Made by a program: the position numbers and the translations under genes | Shown here: positions 1 through 11,780 of the stretch, one piece after another | How positions within the stretch are numbered: position 1 is the stretch's first letter | Layout: each line of letters starts with the position of its first letter | The notes under the pieces: model-generated | Databases searched by the model: none | What the model was told of the DNA's origin: nothing | The model's input: only the letters and a program-made list of their open reading frames with translations | Origin: Solanum dulcamara | Lineage: Eukaryota; Streptophyta; Magnoliopsida; Solanales; Solanaceae | Direction of reading: 5' to 3' | Assembly: GCF_947179165.1 (NCBI RefSeq) | Contig: NC_077237.1 | Location: 86,404,341-86,468,340 of the forward strand | Length of the DNA: 64,000 bases

Positions 1-399
1 TCTCGCCAAAGATCTTGGTTTCAAGTCTCTAGGAACAGAAAAAAATTGTTGGGCGATGAGCCTGCAATGCGCAAATTAAGATAGAACAAAAAAATTGTTA
101 AATTGTTGGAAATGGACCCTCTGATGCACAAATTCAGATTTAGTTAGGCTGGCAATACTGGGCGGGAAATCAAAGAGAATAGTTCACCCAGACCTGCAGC
201 CAGGTTCTACCTTGTATATCAAAAAATGTAGCCTTATTAGAGTAGAGCTTCTAATTAATCTCTCATCTTATTTGAGTAGCTGAGCTTTACAAGCCTTAAC
301 AAAGACTTGTACATTTTACTCGATTGTTTTTTTCCCGCTAGTTTTGCTCTAAGGATTATTAATATATGATGTTTAAATATATGTGTTATGTATATTCAG
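1..399. other. Intron or upstream sequence of the caleosin gene
   Basis: AT-rich sequence without a recognisable coding segment. The first visible caleosin exon starts after an acceptor AG at 398-399 and begins inside a codon, so this stretch is most likely the intron that follows an exon lying 5' of the window. I looked for the family's usual N-terminal block here and did not find it. Confidence 0.5.
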
Positions 400-2350
400 A
401 TCTGGCAAGGGGATTGGTGGCTCCTGATATGGAGCACCCGCATGGAACTCCTGGTCACAGGCATCACGGCATGAGCGTTCTTCAACAGCACGTCGCGTTC
501 TTTGATCAGGATGAGAATGGCATTATCTACCCGTGGGAAACTTACTCCGGTAATCATTCCATTTCCGCTATTTGTATTATAGGCAGTTTAATTTTAATGT
601 AGATGATAGGTAAATAATGAGATTGAAGTTGGGAAAAGAAGAAATTGTAAGGTTACATTCTAATGTTATGTGATCACTTCAGCAATCTCTCAGATCTGTT
701 TTTCAGCTATTGAATTCAGGGCAATTAGCGCTGTTTAGGTAGTATTACTATCTGTCTATCGCTCGTTACATTTGTGAAATATTGATTCCCAGTAGTAAGT
801 TGGCGGAGTCGATTTTTATTATATTTAAGCTATTTAAAATGCGAGCATTCAATATCTACTATATATGCATACAAAAATAATGGCTTTCGGAGCCCGGGGA
901 TCGGTACCCATAATTTTCGACAGAGTAAATATATATATAAAAACATATTCAAATCTCAACAAATATTAGAAGTCAACCCATAATTTAACAGTACATCGAG
1001 TTCAATACTAAAAAATTTAAACGTTGAATTCATTAAATTTAAATTTTGAACTGGTTCAAGTAGGTTAGGATCTCTGATTTATTGACCATTTCCGGAGAGA
1101 AAATGTGTCATCGGTAGCCATTCAGACTTTGACATTTTATTATGTGCAATTCGAAAAATACTAGATGTGATCAAATATCCAACATGATATGTTTAGTTCT
1201 TGTATATTTGAACTGAAAACTTCGGGTGATCCTTTTTCTTTTCCCTACTTCAAACAGGGCTTCGTCAAATTGGCTTCAATATGATAGCATCTCTCATAAT
1301 TGCCATTGTCATCAATGTTGGTTTGAGTTATCCTTCTTTGCCGGTAAGTTCCTGCTTCGAGTTATCCTACACTAATTTGCCAGAAACTTGATCTGTTCTT
1401 AGAAATATAATGTTTATAGTAAACGATCATAAAATCAGAAGAACATTGCTAATCAAAAGACACTAGAAGATGTTAATTTGTCTTCCACCAAGCAAATGTC
1501 TTATACATATTGACTTAAAGATCCATCGAAATAGGATTTTATTCCTTCTTCTTCCTCAAAATGGATCATTATATTTGTGGTTAATTTGATTAATATTGAG
1601 CTATGACCTTTGTGATGTGGGGTAAGGTATGCGTTCATCCTACCTCCCCGACCCCACATATACAGAAATAATTGGTTTCATGTATATGTGCTTTCGTTAG
1701 TGATATATATTTGATGCGACTTTGCAGGGGTGGATACCTAATCCTTTCCTCCCAATATATATTTACAATATACATAAGTGCAAGCATGGAAGTGACACCC
1801 GCACCTACGATAGAGAGGGAAGGTTAGTATACTAATTCCCTTATTATTCCCTTACAAGTGTCTATTATTTTTGACATCCTTACGATAGAGAGGGAAGGTT
1901 AGTAATACTAATTCCCTTATTATTCCCTTACAAGTCTATATTATTTTTGACATCCTTTGCAAGTCTAATTTGAACGATTTTTCCTTCTCTTATAGATTCT
2001 TGCCCGTTCATTTCGAGGACAGTTTTAGCAAGTACGCTCGCACTCTGCCTGATAAGCTTAGTCTTGGAGAACTCTGGGAAATGACTGAAGGCAACAGGGA
2101 GGCGTTCGACTTATTTGGCTGGTAATTTGTCTCTCAACCCAAACTCGAATGTCCCCTAGTAATTTCTCTTAAGTTGTTCGACTTTTGCAGGGTCGCGAGC
2201 AAACTGGAGTGGGGAATTCTGTATGTTCTTGCTAGAGATCAAGATGGTTTTCTATCGAAAGAAGCTATAAGGCGTTGTTTCGATGGAAGTTTGTTCGAGT
2301 ATTGTGCCAAGATACAAATGGAAAAGGAAGGATGGTTGAAGGAAGAGTAG
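400..2350 (+). CDS. Caleosin / peroxygenase, 5'-partial (first exon outside window)
   Basis: Caleosins are Ca2+-binding haem peroxygenases of lipid droplets and ER that hydroxylate or epoxidise fatty acids using lipid hydroperoxides. Visible exons: 400-549, 1258-1343, 1728-1822, 1996-2121, 2191-2350, all joined in frame and ending in TAG. Order of domains: [15 protein letters not shown], one EF-hand loop ([12 protein letters not shown]), a hydrophobic stretch ([18 protein letters not shown]), the proline-rich knot ([15 protein letters not shown]), [10 protein letters not shown], then a C-terminal half with [21 protein letters not shown] and [23 protein letters not shown]. The His in LQQHVAFFD and those in NIHKCKH sit where the family's invariant haem-ligand histidines lie. 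The N-terminal ~50 residues normal for the family are missing, presumably in an upstream exon. The coding part looks intact. The donor of the third visible exon is duplicated (see the repeat at 1806). Confidence 0.92.
1806..1956. repeat. 75-bp tandem duplication across a caleosin splice donor
   Basis: Copy 1 (1806-1880) and copy 2 (1881-1956) are nearly identical. Each begins TACGATAGAGAGGGAAGG and carries the exon end plus the donor GTTAGTA (at 1823 and 1898). The offset is 75 nt, a multiple of three, but reading on from the first donor meets TAA within four codons, so only the first donor keeps the protein open. Confidence 0.9.
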
Positions 2351-2772
2351 TTGGCAAGACTATTATAAAGAGTGTATAAAGCAACATTGTAATAAACAGG
2401 GCAATAATAGCCCGGAATTGAACTTGTAATTTGTGCATGTCGAAAGTGGTAGCAATATCACCCGAATTGGCGTTAGAACCTTTATATATTGGGAGTATCC
2501 AGAAATTCGTGTGTTGGTACAAATTAAGATATTTCTACGTAGCAAATTCCATTTAGTGCAAACAAAAAGGGTATTTCATTGCACTTAAATGGAGGTTGAA
2601 GTCTTGCCAATAAGGTGCGAGTGCGAATTTAGATAATCAATTGAGTTATTAAAATAATAAATTTAGATACTTAATTAATTGAGCTATTAAAACTTTTAAG
2701 TTGATTTTTTATTGATTTTTTTAGTGTATGGTGTAAAGTCTAAAGGACATTCTTTAATTTAAAGGACATATT
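2351..2772. other. Caleosin 3' UTR and short intergenic
   Basis: AT-rich sequence after the caleosin stop with no coding signal. Around 2640-2760 lies a diverged copy of a motif seen again at 3480-3540 and in the 238-bp tandem repeat (ends of the type TTTTTAGTGTTC... and AAAGTCTAAAGGACAT), so the hAT-type element at 2773 apparently inserted into an older repeat. Confidence 0.5.
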
Positions 2773-3393
2773 TAGGGTTGTACAGGCAAATTGATAAATA
2801 AATCGATAATTCGAACTAAATCGGAAAAAAAAATCGATTAAATCGATAAATCGAACCAAATCGGAAAAAAAATTTGATTAGTGATTTAATTTGACTTGAT
2901 TTGATGTTTGGAAAAAAAATCTGATCATTATAGGGCTGGTTTGATTTTAACTAAAAAAAAGTCAAATCGAACCCAAATTGATTCGATTATAATATACTAC
3001 TTTTAAATTATGTTATACATAAAAATATTTATTAAAATGTAATTTATAAAAAAAAAAATCATAATTTTTGTTTTCTTTCTTACATTTAGATTTGGACTTA
3101 AACTTAAGAAGCTCATCTAAATAATATAAGTTATATTATAAAGTGAAAACTTCAAACAGTTCTGCCTCCATCTTATATGTTGATATTTTGTACTAGAACT
3201 CTTTTTAAGAAGTACTGCTATGTGTTTTTTATTAGATACTATGAAAAACTCAAGAAACCCAAAAAACTCAAGAAAATTTGATATCGAAAAACCCGACTTT
3301 TATTGGTTTGGTTTATAGATTTAATAACCCGACATAAATGGTTAGGTTTGATTTGTAAAAAATCCGAACCAACCCGGTCCATGTACACCCCTA
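2773..3393. mobile_element. hAT-type non-autonomous element with 8-bp TSD
   Basis: The element begins TAGGGTTGTACAGG and ends GTCCATGTACACCCCTA, an imperfect terminal inverted repeat (reverse complement TAGGGGTGTACATGGAC). It is flanked by a perfect 8-bp duplication GACATATT at 2765-2772 and 3394-3401, the length typical of hAT transposons. The 621-bp interior is AT-rich, full of AATCGA-type motifs, and has no transposase ORF. Confidence 0.8.
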
Positions 3394-4370
3394 GACATAT
3401 TCATTGTCAATTTGTCAATTTGGGGTTTTGATGGAAGATGAGGTTATACACCAAGTATACGTGATTCTCGATTTGCTCTGCCAAAATTAACTGATCTATT
3501 AAGAGTTTTAAGCTGATTTTTCATCGAATTTTTAGTGTTCGCGTTTTGAGTTCCTGGCTTGTGTTCTAATAGTAACCACAGGAAGAAAGTGGGGCACTAT
3601 TTTAGCGATTATGATTGACATAAAATTCTTTAGATGGTCTTTTGCCGATCTTTATATGTTTTGGCTACATCTCTTTCTGCTCCGAAAAAGAAGGTTTGGT
3701 TCTTTCAATCTTGGCTTGTGTTCTAATAGTAACCACAAGAAGAAAGCGGAGAGCATGGTCCCTAGTCTCGTTTTTGCCGAGTCATTTTTCATAAAGTCTG
3801 AAGGACATATTTGTTATCGATTTGGGTTTTTGATGAAAGATGAGGTTATACATCAAGTACATTTGATTCTGCTTTGCAGTGTACGCGCAAGGGGTTTTGA
3901 TGGAAGATGTTGTCGAATTATGCACCGAGTACACATATGATTTTGCTCTGTCAAAATTAACTGAGCTATTAAGATTTTTAAGCTGGTTTTTCATTTATTT
4001 TTTTAATGTTCGATCATTTTTAGTAAAGTCTAAAGAATTTATTTGTTGTCGATTTGGGGTTTTAATAGAATACGAGGTTATACACCAAGTACATATGTGA
4101 TTCTGCTCTGACAGAAGTGTACACGCAAGGGGTTTTGATGGAAGATGTTGTCGAGTTATGCACCAAGTATACATGTGATTTTGCTCTGTCAGAATTAACT
4201 GAGCTATTAAGATTTTTAAACTTGTTTTTCATCGATTTTTTTAATGTTCGATCATTATTAATAAAGTCTAAAGGACATAAAAATCCTTGTCGATTTGGGA
4301 TTTTGATGGAATATGAGGTTATACATCAAGTACACATGTGATTTTGCTCTGCCAGAAGTGCACACGTGAT
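3394..4370. repeat. Tandem repeat array, ~238-bp unit
   Basis: Two clear copies have a period of 238 bp: the string GGGGTTTTGATGGAAGATG starts at 3891 and again at 4129. Partial, more diverged copies precede them (about 3410-3560 and 3770-3880). Each unit contains a matching short reading frame (for example 3879-4100 and 4117-4341, both with a QGVLMEDVVELCT-like start), but this follows from the repeat; the frames resemble no protein I know and are not annotated as genes. Confidence 0.8.
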
Positions 4371-5078
4371 TCAGCTCTGGTAAGATTTTTTTACGTTGCA
4401 AGTTCAAACTCAGTGTGTGAATATTTTGTGATTTTCTAGATTTTTCTTACATTTTCTATCTGTTGTTGTAGTCAAGAACACATATGTTGTAAAAGGAAGA
4501 ATACATATAATTAACCTGACTAAAACAAATGCAAACACAACTTTGTTTGTTCAAGTTGGCAACTAATCAAAGCTATAATAACAAAAAGAAATGCAAGAGA
4601 TTTGACAAAGTGTCCAAACTTTTGTCAATACACATTTACAAAACTTTACATGTCCTCCTCACTGTGAAGTTCCATTGAATAATTATTATTGACAATTTGT
4701 GTTAATTATATAGTATAGATTTACAAAATTTACATGTCCTCACTTGTGAAGTTCCATTGAGTTAATTATTATACTAAACTTGTATGTGTTAAAATGTTAA
4801 TTATTCCCTTTATAATTGGGACAGTTTGGCTCTGCTACTGGAAAAAAACTAAGCAACTGTAAAAATCTGCCTGATGAAATCCAAGATTGGTGGACGACGA
4901 CGACTGAAGTTATTTACACCAAAGGTATCTTATATGACTTCACCAGTTCATCTTCTTGTGTAGATCGAACTTCAACACACACAAAAAAAGAAACTTATTA
5001 GCAAAAGCTTATAAAGTTATCGAAGAAAAAATTGAAGTATGAAGTTGTTGAAGAGTACTTGTTCATCTGCGGGATTGT
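4371..5078. repeat. Intergenic with an 82-bp partial duplication
   Basis: No gene seen. The segment TTTACAAAACTTTACATG...GTGAAGTTCCATTGA near 4636-4680 recurs near 4718-4760 (about 82 bp apart). The rest of this stretch between the tandem array and the CCT gene's 3' end is AT-rich and unremarkable. Confidence 0.6.
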
Positions 5079-6307
5079 TTAGTGCAACTGGCCATCTGTA
5101 CAGTACAGAGGAGGGCAAATATCATAGGGACTGGTACATGAGTGACAATTCGAAGTAAAAATCCGTCCATTATGAGAAACATTAACATTATTTTGATCAT
5201 GTCCAGAAGACGAAGTAATCATGTTAGGATCTTGATGATATGTAAAATTGAGTTTTACATCTTGATGATCATTTGTGATATCTTCATGTGTACCACAAGA
5301 ATTTGTTTTAGTACTACCTTCTCCAAATTCATCATTTTTCGCGAATCTTCCTCTCACCCTCGGTCTACTATCTGCTAGTGTTTTCCTGCATGCATACTAA
5401 CAATATCGACATATGCACTGTCAGTGCACAAAACTTTATTCGTTTTTTTTCTTTTACTAGTTGAGTTGGGGGGATGGACGTACCTTGATTTTCTTGCTGA
5501 AATTCCTTTCGTTTCTTTTCTTCATGTATCTATGAATCTTCTCCCTCCTCTCCTCCGGCGTGCACTTGACAGCTCTAAAAGTAGTATCTTCCAAATTTGT
5601 TATTTCTGATGCCAAAGGGGTAGCACTAGCCAAATGTTGGCTCTCATTGCTTAGTGCCTTGATCACAATGAAAAAATTAAATCAGTCACTACAATACAAG
5701 TTGTTAGAACTAGTTTTTGGCAGATTAAACGTACCTGAAGCTCGTTAGAACAGTTATAGACTCGTGGTAAGGAATCAGGGCAGAATAATCTAGTACTATC
5801 TACATGAAAATCCATTTCTTGTACTGGTGGAAACTCTGTTCTGAAAAACAAGCCACCTCCAGGGGTGGCAGCAGCAGCAGCAAGTATTGCTGAACATTCA
5901 GCATTAGGGATGTTGGTGTTTGAGTTTAAAGGTAAGTAATTCGCGAGTGAATTAGGATCAAGAAGGGGACAAGAAGGAGAAGAAGAAGATGTAGGAACGC
6001 GCATGTAAGAAGGTACAAATGACAAAGATTCGTCTTCATAGTAATGTCCTAATGGAGGCCCCATAAGTGGAACAGTAGGGGGTTGATCAGGAGTATACTG
6101 ATGAAGGGATCCATCTGAAACATGATAATCTGTCATTTTCATATGTTGATCGTTGAGAGAATTTATGTCGAATAAATCTTGATGATGTTGATTTTGAAGT
6201 AAATGATGTGGGATTGAAAAGTTTGCATCTTGTGTGAATTCTATCGAAGCAGAAATGTCATTCTCGATTTGATGATCTTCTTGAGGATCAAATATAATCG
6301 AGAGATC

Positions 6308-6338
<31 letters not shown>

Positions 6339-7439
6339 ATGTTGTTGTTTTCGTAGTTGTTGTTGATTCTTGAAGGGCTAATAACATTAGATGTAACTGT
6401 TGTGATGTTTTTTTCTTCATGTTTCTCCATAGTGTTACTAAACTTGTTCATTTCAAGATTGTTTGAATATGAACTCTGTTCTTCATAGCTACAACAATTT
6501 GAGCTAGAAGCAACTTCTGAATTTTGTACATTTGGGAAAAATTCAGATTCACAAATATTCAAAATTTGATCACTAAGGGGGCTTGACATCTCTTCCTGCA
6601 AAACAAAAAAATAACAAAAAAAAAAGTAAGTTTCTATCACAATTTTACATCTCATTTTCCTAAGCAAAAAAAAAAGGACAAATTTTGCACTAAAGTGCAT
6701 GAATGTTGTGTTATTTTCGATATAACAGAACACCAGAAATGCTTGACACCTTTTCCTTCTAAAAAGTCGATCTAAAAGATGGAAAAAATACATGTATTTG
6801 TGCTCCATGTGACTTGTGGGATCCAAAAATAATAACAAGAATTAAATAGGAAAAAAGCAAAGAATATGGAAGTTTTCATGGCATTTTGATACTCCAAATT
6901 TAGACAAGCAATGAGAACTTTAGTATACCACTAATATCCCATTATGATATATGCATGTGAAGTGCTCTCTCTACAATAAAGTTCAAGAATCATTTTTACA
7001 CTCTTGGAAAAACATAAGCAATACTCTTGAAAAGCTAAATATTCCATTTGTAATTCCAAAATGGAAAGGGTGACGATCTACATAGTACTAGTTTTTCATT
7101 AATTAATTAACTTGAAACAAATTAAAAAATAAGAATCTCAAATTTGGAAAATTGGAAAATAAAACAAGAAAAGAATTTAATAATCTAATTCAAGATCTCA
7201 AATCAAAACTCATTAATAAAAACACCATTAGAGCTAATTAAAATAAGTTGTACAATGGAAAGTTGATGTTCTTGAATATCAACCATGTTCTTCAACATTT
7301 TCTTGATGAAAAAGAATCAATTTTTCTTTTTCAATAAAAAATTGTATCTTTTGAATTCCCATCTTGAATTTGTGATTGCCATTTTTCATCTTACCTTAAC
7401 AAAATGCAAATTTTGAACCAATGGAAGAGAGAATTCCAT
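5079..7439 (-). CDS. CCT-motif protein, ASML2-like transcription regulator
   Basis: Exons on the minus strand: 7439-7395, 6595-5735, 5657-5484, 5396-5079, all in frame, giving 465 aa. The short first exon encodes MEFSLPLVQNLHFVK and splices to EEMSSPLSDQIL; I chose this start because it has a consensus donor and an in-frame junction, although an internal Met follows at once. The N-terminal half is acidic and Asn-rich, with runs of Asn at about residues 80-105. The CCT motif lies at about 331-375: KCTPEERREKIHRYMKKRN, then RNFSKKIK / YACRKTLADSRPRVRGRFAK across the last intron. There is no B-box or response-regulator domain, which places it with stand-alone CCT proteins such as ASML2 (sugar-inducible activation) rather than CONSTANS or PRR. 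Nuclear DNA-binding/NF-Y-interacting function is inferred from the family. Confidence 0.9.
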
Positions 7440-7573
7440 GCAAGAAAATAGGAGAGAGAGAAAAAGAAGTTAGAAAAAAAGAAGAAGAGATTTGGTTTTG
7501 AAGAACAAGAAGGTATATATAATATAATATGAAGAATTTTTTTTTATTTGGGGGTGGGGGTGGGGGTATGGGG
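7440..7573 (-). promoter_or_regulatory. Promoter/5' leader of the CCT gene with TATA box and G-quadruplex motif
   Basis: On the minus strand a TATA-like stretch (plus coordinates about 7514-7530) lies roughly 75-90 bp upstream of the ATG. Just upstream of it, plus-strand 7550-7573 carries four G runs (GGGGG-T-GGGGG-T-GGGGG-TAT-GGGG), a textbook potential G-quadruplex on the template strand. Regulatory use is inference. Confidence 0.5.
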
Positions 7574-8288
7574 AAATAATGATAACTAGAAATAGAAGTT
7601 AGTTAAATATATATACGTACATGTCTGACCGTACAATGGAGTTACACCTAGGTTGTCGGTGGGCCAGACAATTTATGGAACATTTTATGGTATTTTGACA
7701 CGTGGAGGCTTGTAATTAGATGACTTTTAGGTCAAGTAAATTGTACAAGACTTGTACTTTAATTTGAACAAATTAAGTTGGCCTAGGTTTATTTTATAGC
7801 AGGTTCTATAGGATCATTACTATGACTGAGTGTCACAATGAGATTGATTAATCATATATTTCACGTTCGAGTCTTATGAATAATTGAGATGTTTTAATAG
7901 CGATTGATTTACTTAAATTTATAATAAATCAATTCAATCTAACATGTTTTTATCATGAAAGTTGAATCATTGCATGAATATTAAAGAAAATTTATTTTTT
8001 AAAATCAATTTTTCACTCGATATTCAATATTATCCGATTATCCATTTAATTTGGAGCTCCATATAATTCAGATTCACAAAGTCGCATTAAAAGAAAAAAA
8101 TGCTCTCTTATAGGATCTTTTCCATTTCAAGGATTTGAATCAAAAAAATTTAATTAAATAACGCCTCCAATATAAAGGAATCTTATTCATCCACGTCTCA
8201 CTAGAAGTCACAACCATTGGTAATGACTATTAAACAAAGTTAATTATCCTTATTTTTATAAGACCATTGTTCTCTAACTTTAAATTAT
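7574..8288. other. Intergenic, no feature seen
   Basis: AT-rich sequence upstream of the CCT gene. No coding segment, RNA gene or structured repeat was recognised. Confidence 0.5.
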
Positions 8289-9277
8289 GTTAACGGAATA
8301 GGGTCAAAACTATCCTTCAACTATTCGAAATAGAGCACATATACTCTTAAATTATATTCTGGCTCAAAAATACCCTTCACATCATACTATTGGCTCAAAA
8401 ATACCCTTCACACCATATAATTGGCTCACTTCTACTCCTCTGTTTGACGGAATAAAATGTGGCATCTCATGTGTATTAATTCACGCCACATAGGATCTCC
8501 ACATAAGCACCCCACCACACCCTATCAATTAAAAGACTCAAACTCACCCATTAAAAGATCCAAACCCATTCTTGACTTGTAGTTATGGTTTTCTAACTCC
8601 CGTAGTTATGGCTGCCACAATTAATTTGCAGCAGTTTTTAAGCAACTCCCATAACAATTTGAGGCAGTCAGACACCCATGCTTGTTGCTTTAAGAAGAAC
8701 ACTTCAGCTACTTTCCAAGCATTTATTGATCACGTTGAACATACAATTATGTTACTCTGCAGCTCACTCCAAGCCTGACCGCACCCATCTTCTTCCTAGA
8801 AATGCACCTGCTTGATCAGGTAGTACGTTTGCTTAATTACCATTTTGGAAAATTAAATCTATCACCCTTTGTTAGCTATGTCTACTGGATGAAACTATAG
8901 TTTAGCAAATTAAACAGTCAATTAATAGTTTGCTTAAAAACTGTTGTAAATTAATTGTGGTTGCCATAACTACGGGGAGTCAAGAAAACCATAACTAGGA
9001 GAGTCAAGGATGGGTTTGGGTCTTTTAATTGATGGGGTGGGGTGGGGTGGGATGATTATGTGGAGATCTTACGCAGCATAAATTAATATACATGGGATGC
9101 CACATTTCATTCCGTCAAACGAAGGGGTAGAAGTGAGTCAATAGTATGACATGAAGGGTATTTTTAAGCCAATAGTATGAAGGAAAGGGTACTTTTGAGC
9201 TAGAATATAGTTTAAGGGTATATGTGCTCTATTTCAAATAATTGAAGGATAATTTTGGCCCTTTTCCTCTCCGTTAA
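8289..9277. mobile_element. Long-TIR foldback element (Mutator-like, non-autonomous)
   Basis: The two ends are long inverted copies. Left starts TTAACGGAATAGGG and continues CAAAACTATCCTTCAACTAT; right ends TTTGGCCCTTTTCCTCTCCGTTAA, its diverged reverse complement. The symmetry continues inward (TTTGACGGAATAAAATGTGG against CCACATTTCATTCCGTCAAA, and GTAGTTATGG against CCATAACTAC), so each arm is about 330 bp of a 1-kb element. The left arm also has a ~33-bp internal duplication (GGCTCAAAAATACCCTTCAC twice). No transposase is encoded; the ORF at 8572-8778 lies inside the arm and spacer. The Mutator-like label is inferred from arm length; I could not settle a TSD. Confidence 0.75.
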
Positions 9278-11285
9278 ACTCAAAAAATTATACATGAGAA
9301 TTCATTTGATATTCTCATATCAATTATCAAATAGGTAGTTTGGTTTTACTCTGGTATGTATTCCCAAAGACAGAGATTAATTATGAGAGAGCTTCAAGAA
9401 TAGAGATTGAGGGTCGATAATTTTTTCATGTTTGAACCATTTCAAATTAATTATATATTCAGCTGCGGCATGCATCAAATGGTTGAATTTGCTACTACTT
9501 GGCCTAAGATTTAACTATTACAAAATATCAAGTTTTGAACCAATGGAACGGGTCCATCCATAATTAGTCTGGTTAATCCATTAGTTTGTCCACCTCCAAA
9601 AACGTTAGTTGTGAATAAAAAGATTCCATCTGCTTCATAAGGATTCTCGATGATCAGTAACACAAGTCATGTAGTCTCCTAAACTAATACTTAAGATTCA
9701 ATTCTATAGTTCTAATTAATTATTTCGACGCTTGTGCTTCGAATACTTTACATAAATTAGTACAAGAGGGAGTTATTATATCCTATCTAAATGTCATTTT
9801 CTTATCGAATGGTAGTATTAATTAGAAAGTAAAAATATTTGGCGTTTACTTTCACTTCAATCACAATTTTTTCTTAAATACATGAATTTCAGTAAATAAT
9901 ATATTTACGTCTAAGCATAAAACCTTATCCTAAGAGTAGCATAAGTTTCTTATTCGTTGAATTATTTGGCTTCTTACTTAATTGGTATCAAACAACTATC
10001 ACAATCTTAGAAATTGACATCTCTGAATACTTATGAAAAATTAAAAAAGTTAACAGAGAGAGAGAGAAATTCTAACGAAAGAATTCGAATAAAATATTAG
10101 AATTAATACACATCTGACTTATTAGAACATGTGACCTAAAATAATTTTGAGACACTTTTACTACTATTACACTAGAAACCCTCTCTATGTAAGAACTTAT
10201 AACATATTTACATTAAAAAAATTGTACTTCTGAACATGTACCTGATCTGGCTTGATATGTTTGTGACTTTAATATAAAACATGACTCGATCAATGGCTTT
10301 TTCGAACGATCAAGTCATAATGAAATTAAAAAAGATCCATACTACGGTGGGATGGTTCTAAAACTTTTCATCGTCATCATAAATCAGAGAGATACGAGTC
10401 ATAATGAAATTAAAAATTGATAACTCCAGTTTACTGTGGGATGGTTCTAAAATCTCTTCGTCTTCATTATAAATTAGAGAGGTACGTATTGATAAGAAGC
10501 ATTTACCTCTTAATGAGTTTAACTGGCATGATTTGAATTAGTCAATTAGCAGTACATATTTTTGAATATCTTTACCTAAAGAAATTGAAAATATGTCTTG
10601 GTATTAAGAAATATTTTATCCTTTTAATAAGCTTATCTGACGCGAATTTAAATTAGTCAAATTAGTGCATATTTCCAAATATCAATGCCTAAAAAGACCC
10701 CCCCCCCCTCCCCACCCCCACCCCACCCAAAGAAAAGGAACAAATACTACACATCATGGCCCCTTCTTTTCCCACCATCTCTCCAATTAATCAGAATGAG
10801 CCAAAAAAATAAATAAAAAGTAGATACATGATCTTGTATAACAAAAGATGGCTCAAAAAATATACTTCTGGGTGGCTAATGTTGGGGCAAATGTTTTTGC
10901 AAATGCTCTTGGTGTAATTCTTGATTAAATCAATAGTTAGCAAGCATACATTATTCTCTATAGCTAGGTACCTCTAACTTTCTACTTCTTATGGCAAGAA
11001 CTCCAAATTATAGGATTAAAATCTATATATTCTGATAAGCTAAGTTAGAATCCAAGACATATTCTATTTTAAAGTTTGGAAAATATATTCCAATGGTCAT
11101 TGAGCATCATTCTTACATTGTGCAAACAAGACATTCAAATTCTAATATGAAATGACTACAAATTCATTCTAGATAAGTATACTTTAATCCTAATTTTATT
11201 GAATGCCTTTGTCATTCCTTGCTTTTGTTGGACACATTTTGTTTGTAGGTTTTGTTTTTTGTATCCAAAAGAAACTTATATAGAA
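9278..11285. repeat. Intergenic with two local tandem duplications and a poly-C tract
   Basis: No gene seen. Around 10310-10485 a segment with GTCATAATGAAATTAAAAA and GTGGGATGGTTCTAAAA is repeated with a period of about 84 bp. Around 10500-10690 a second, more diverged pair (AATTAGTCAA...ACATATTT) follows. At about 10697-10730 is a cytosine-rich tract with only A and T interruptions. Confidence 0.6.
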
Positions 11286-11514
11286 TCTGTTTGGATTGAC
11301 TTATAAGTTGCGGATAAGTTATTTTCAGTTTTTTTGAGTATTTGACTGACCAACTTAAAACATTTTGTGTTTAAAATAAGATCAAAAAAATAATTGGATT
11401 TGTTTAGCTTAGCTTATCTAAAACAGTTTATAAGCTGAAAACAGCTTATAAGCCAAAAAAAGTTGAACTACTTTCAACTTATAAGCTGTTTTAGATAAGT
11501 TCAGTCAAACAGAC
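11286..11514. mobile_element. MITE with inverted ends
   Basis: Starts TCTGTTTGGATTGACTTATAAG and ends ATAAGTTCAGTCAAACAGAC, imperfect inverted repeats. The interior is itself palindromic (AAAACAGTTTATAAGCTG against CAACTTATAAGCTGTTTT). Size 229 bp, no ORF. Superfamily not settled. Confidence 0.65.
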
Positions 11515-11517
11515 ACA

Positions 11518-11780
11518 TACTCTCTACGTCTCATATTAATTGTCAACTATACTAAAAATATCCGTTCCATAATAGTATTTGTCAATTTACAACGTTAAGA
11601 TAGAATTAATTATCTTTTTCTATTTTCTCCTTAAAATTAATTGCTTTTGAACGTAAATTGTATTGATTACATTGAAAAGACTAATAAAGTGTAAATTAGT
11701 GAAAAATACTTCTTATTTATAATTTCTTAAAAAACGTGTGAAGAATATAACAACTAATATGAAATTGAAGAAATATTAAT
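11518..11780. mobile_element. Degenerate Stowaway-like MITE (tentative)
   Basis: Left end ACTCTCTACGTCTCATATTAATTGTC resembles the CTCCCTCCGTCTCATATTA start common to this family; the right end has a weak reverse-complement counterpart (CAACTAATATGAAATTGAAG). Both ends are worn. Confidence 0.35.

Noticed and set aside
4816..5001. 61-codon ORF near the CCT gene's 3' end
   Set aside because: Low-complexity end, no family, no splice partners.
8572..8778. 68-codon ORF inside the foldback element
   Set aside because: Lies in an arm and spacer without homology; the arm's other copy breaks it.
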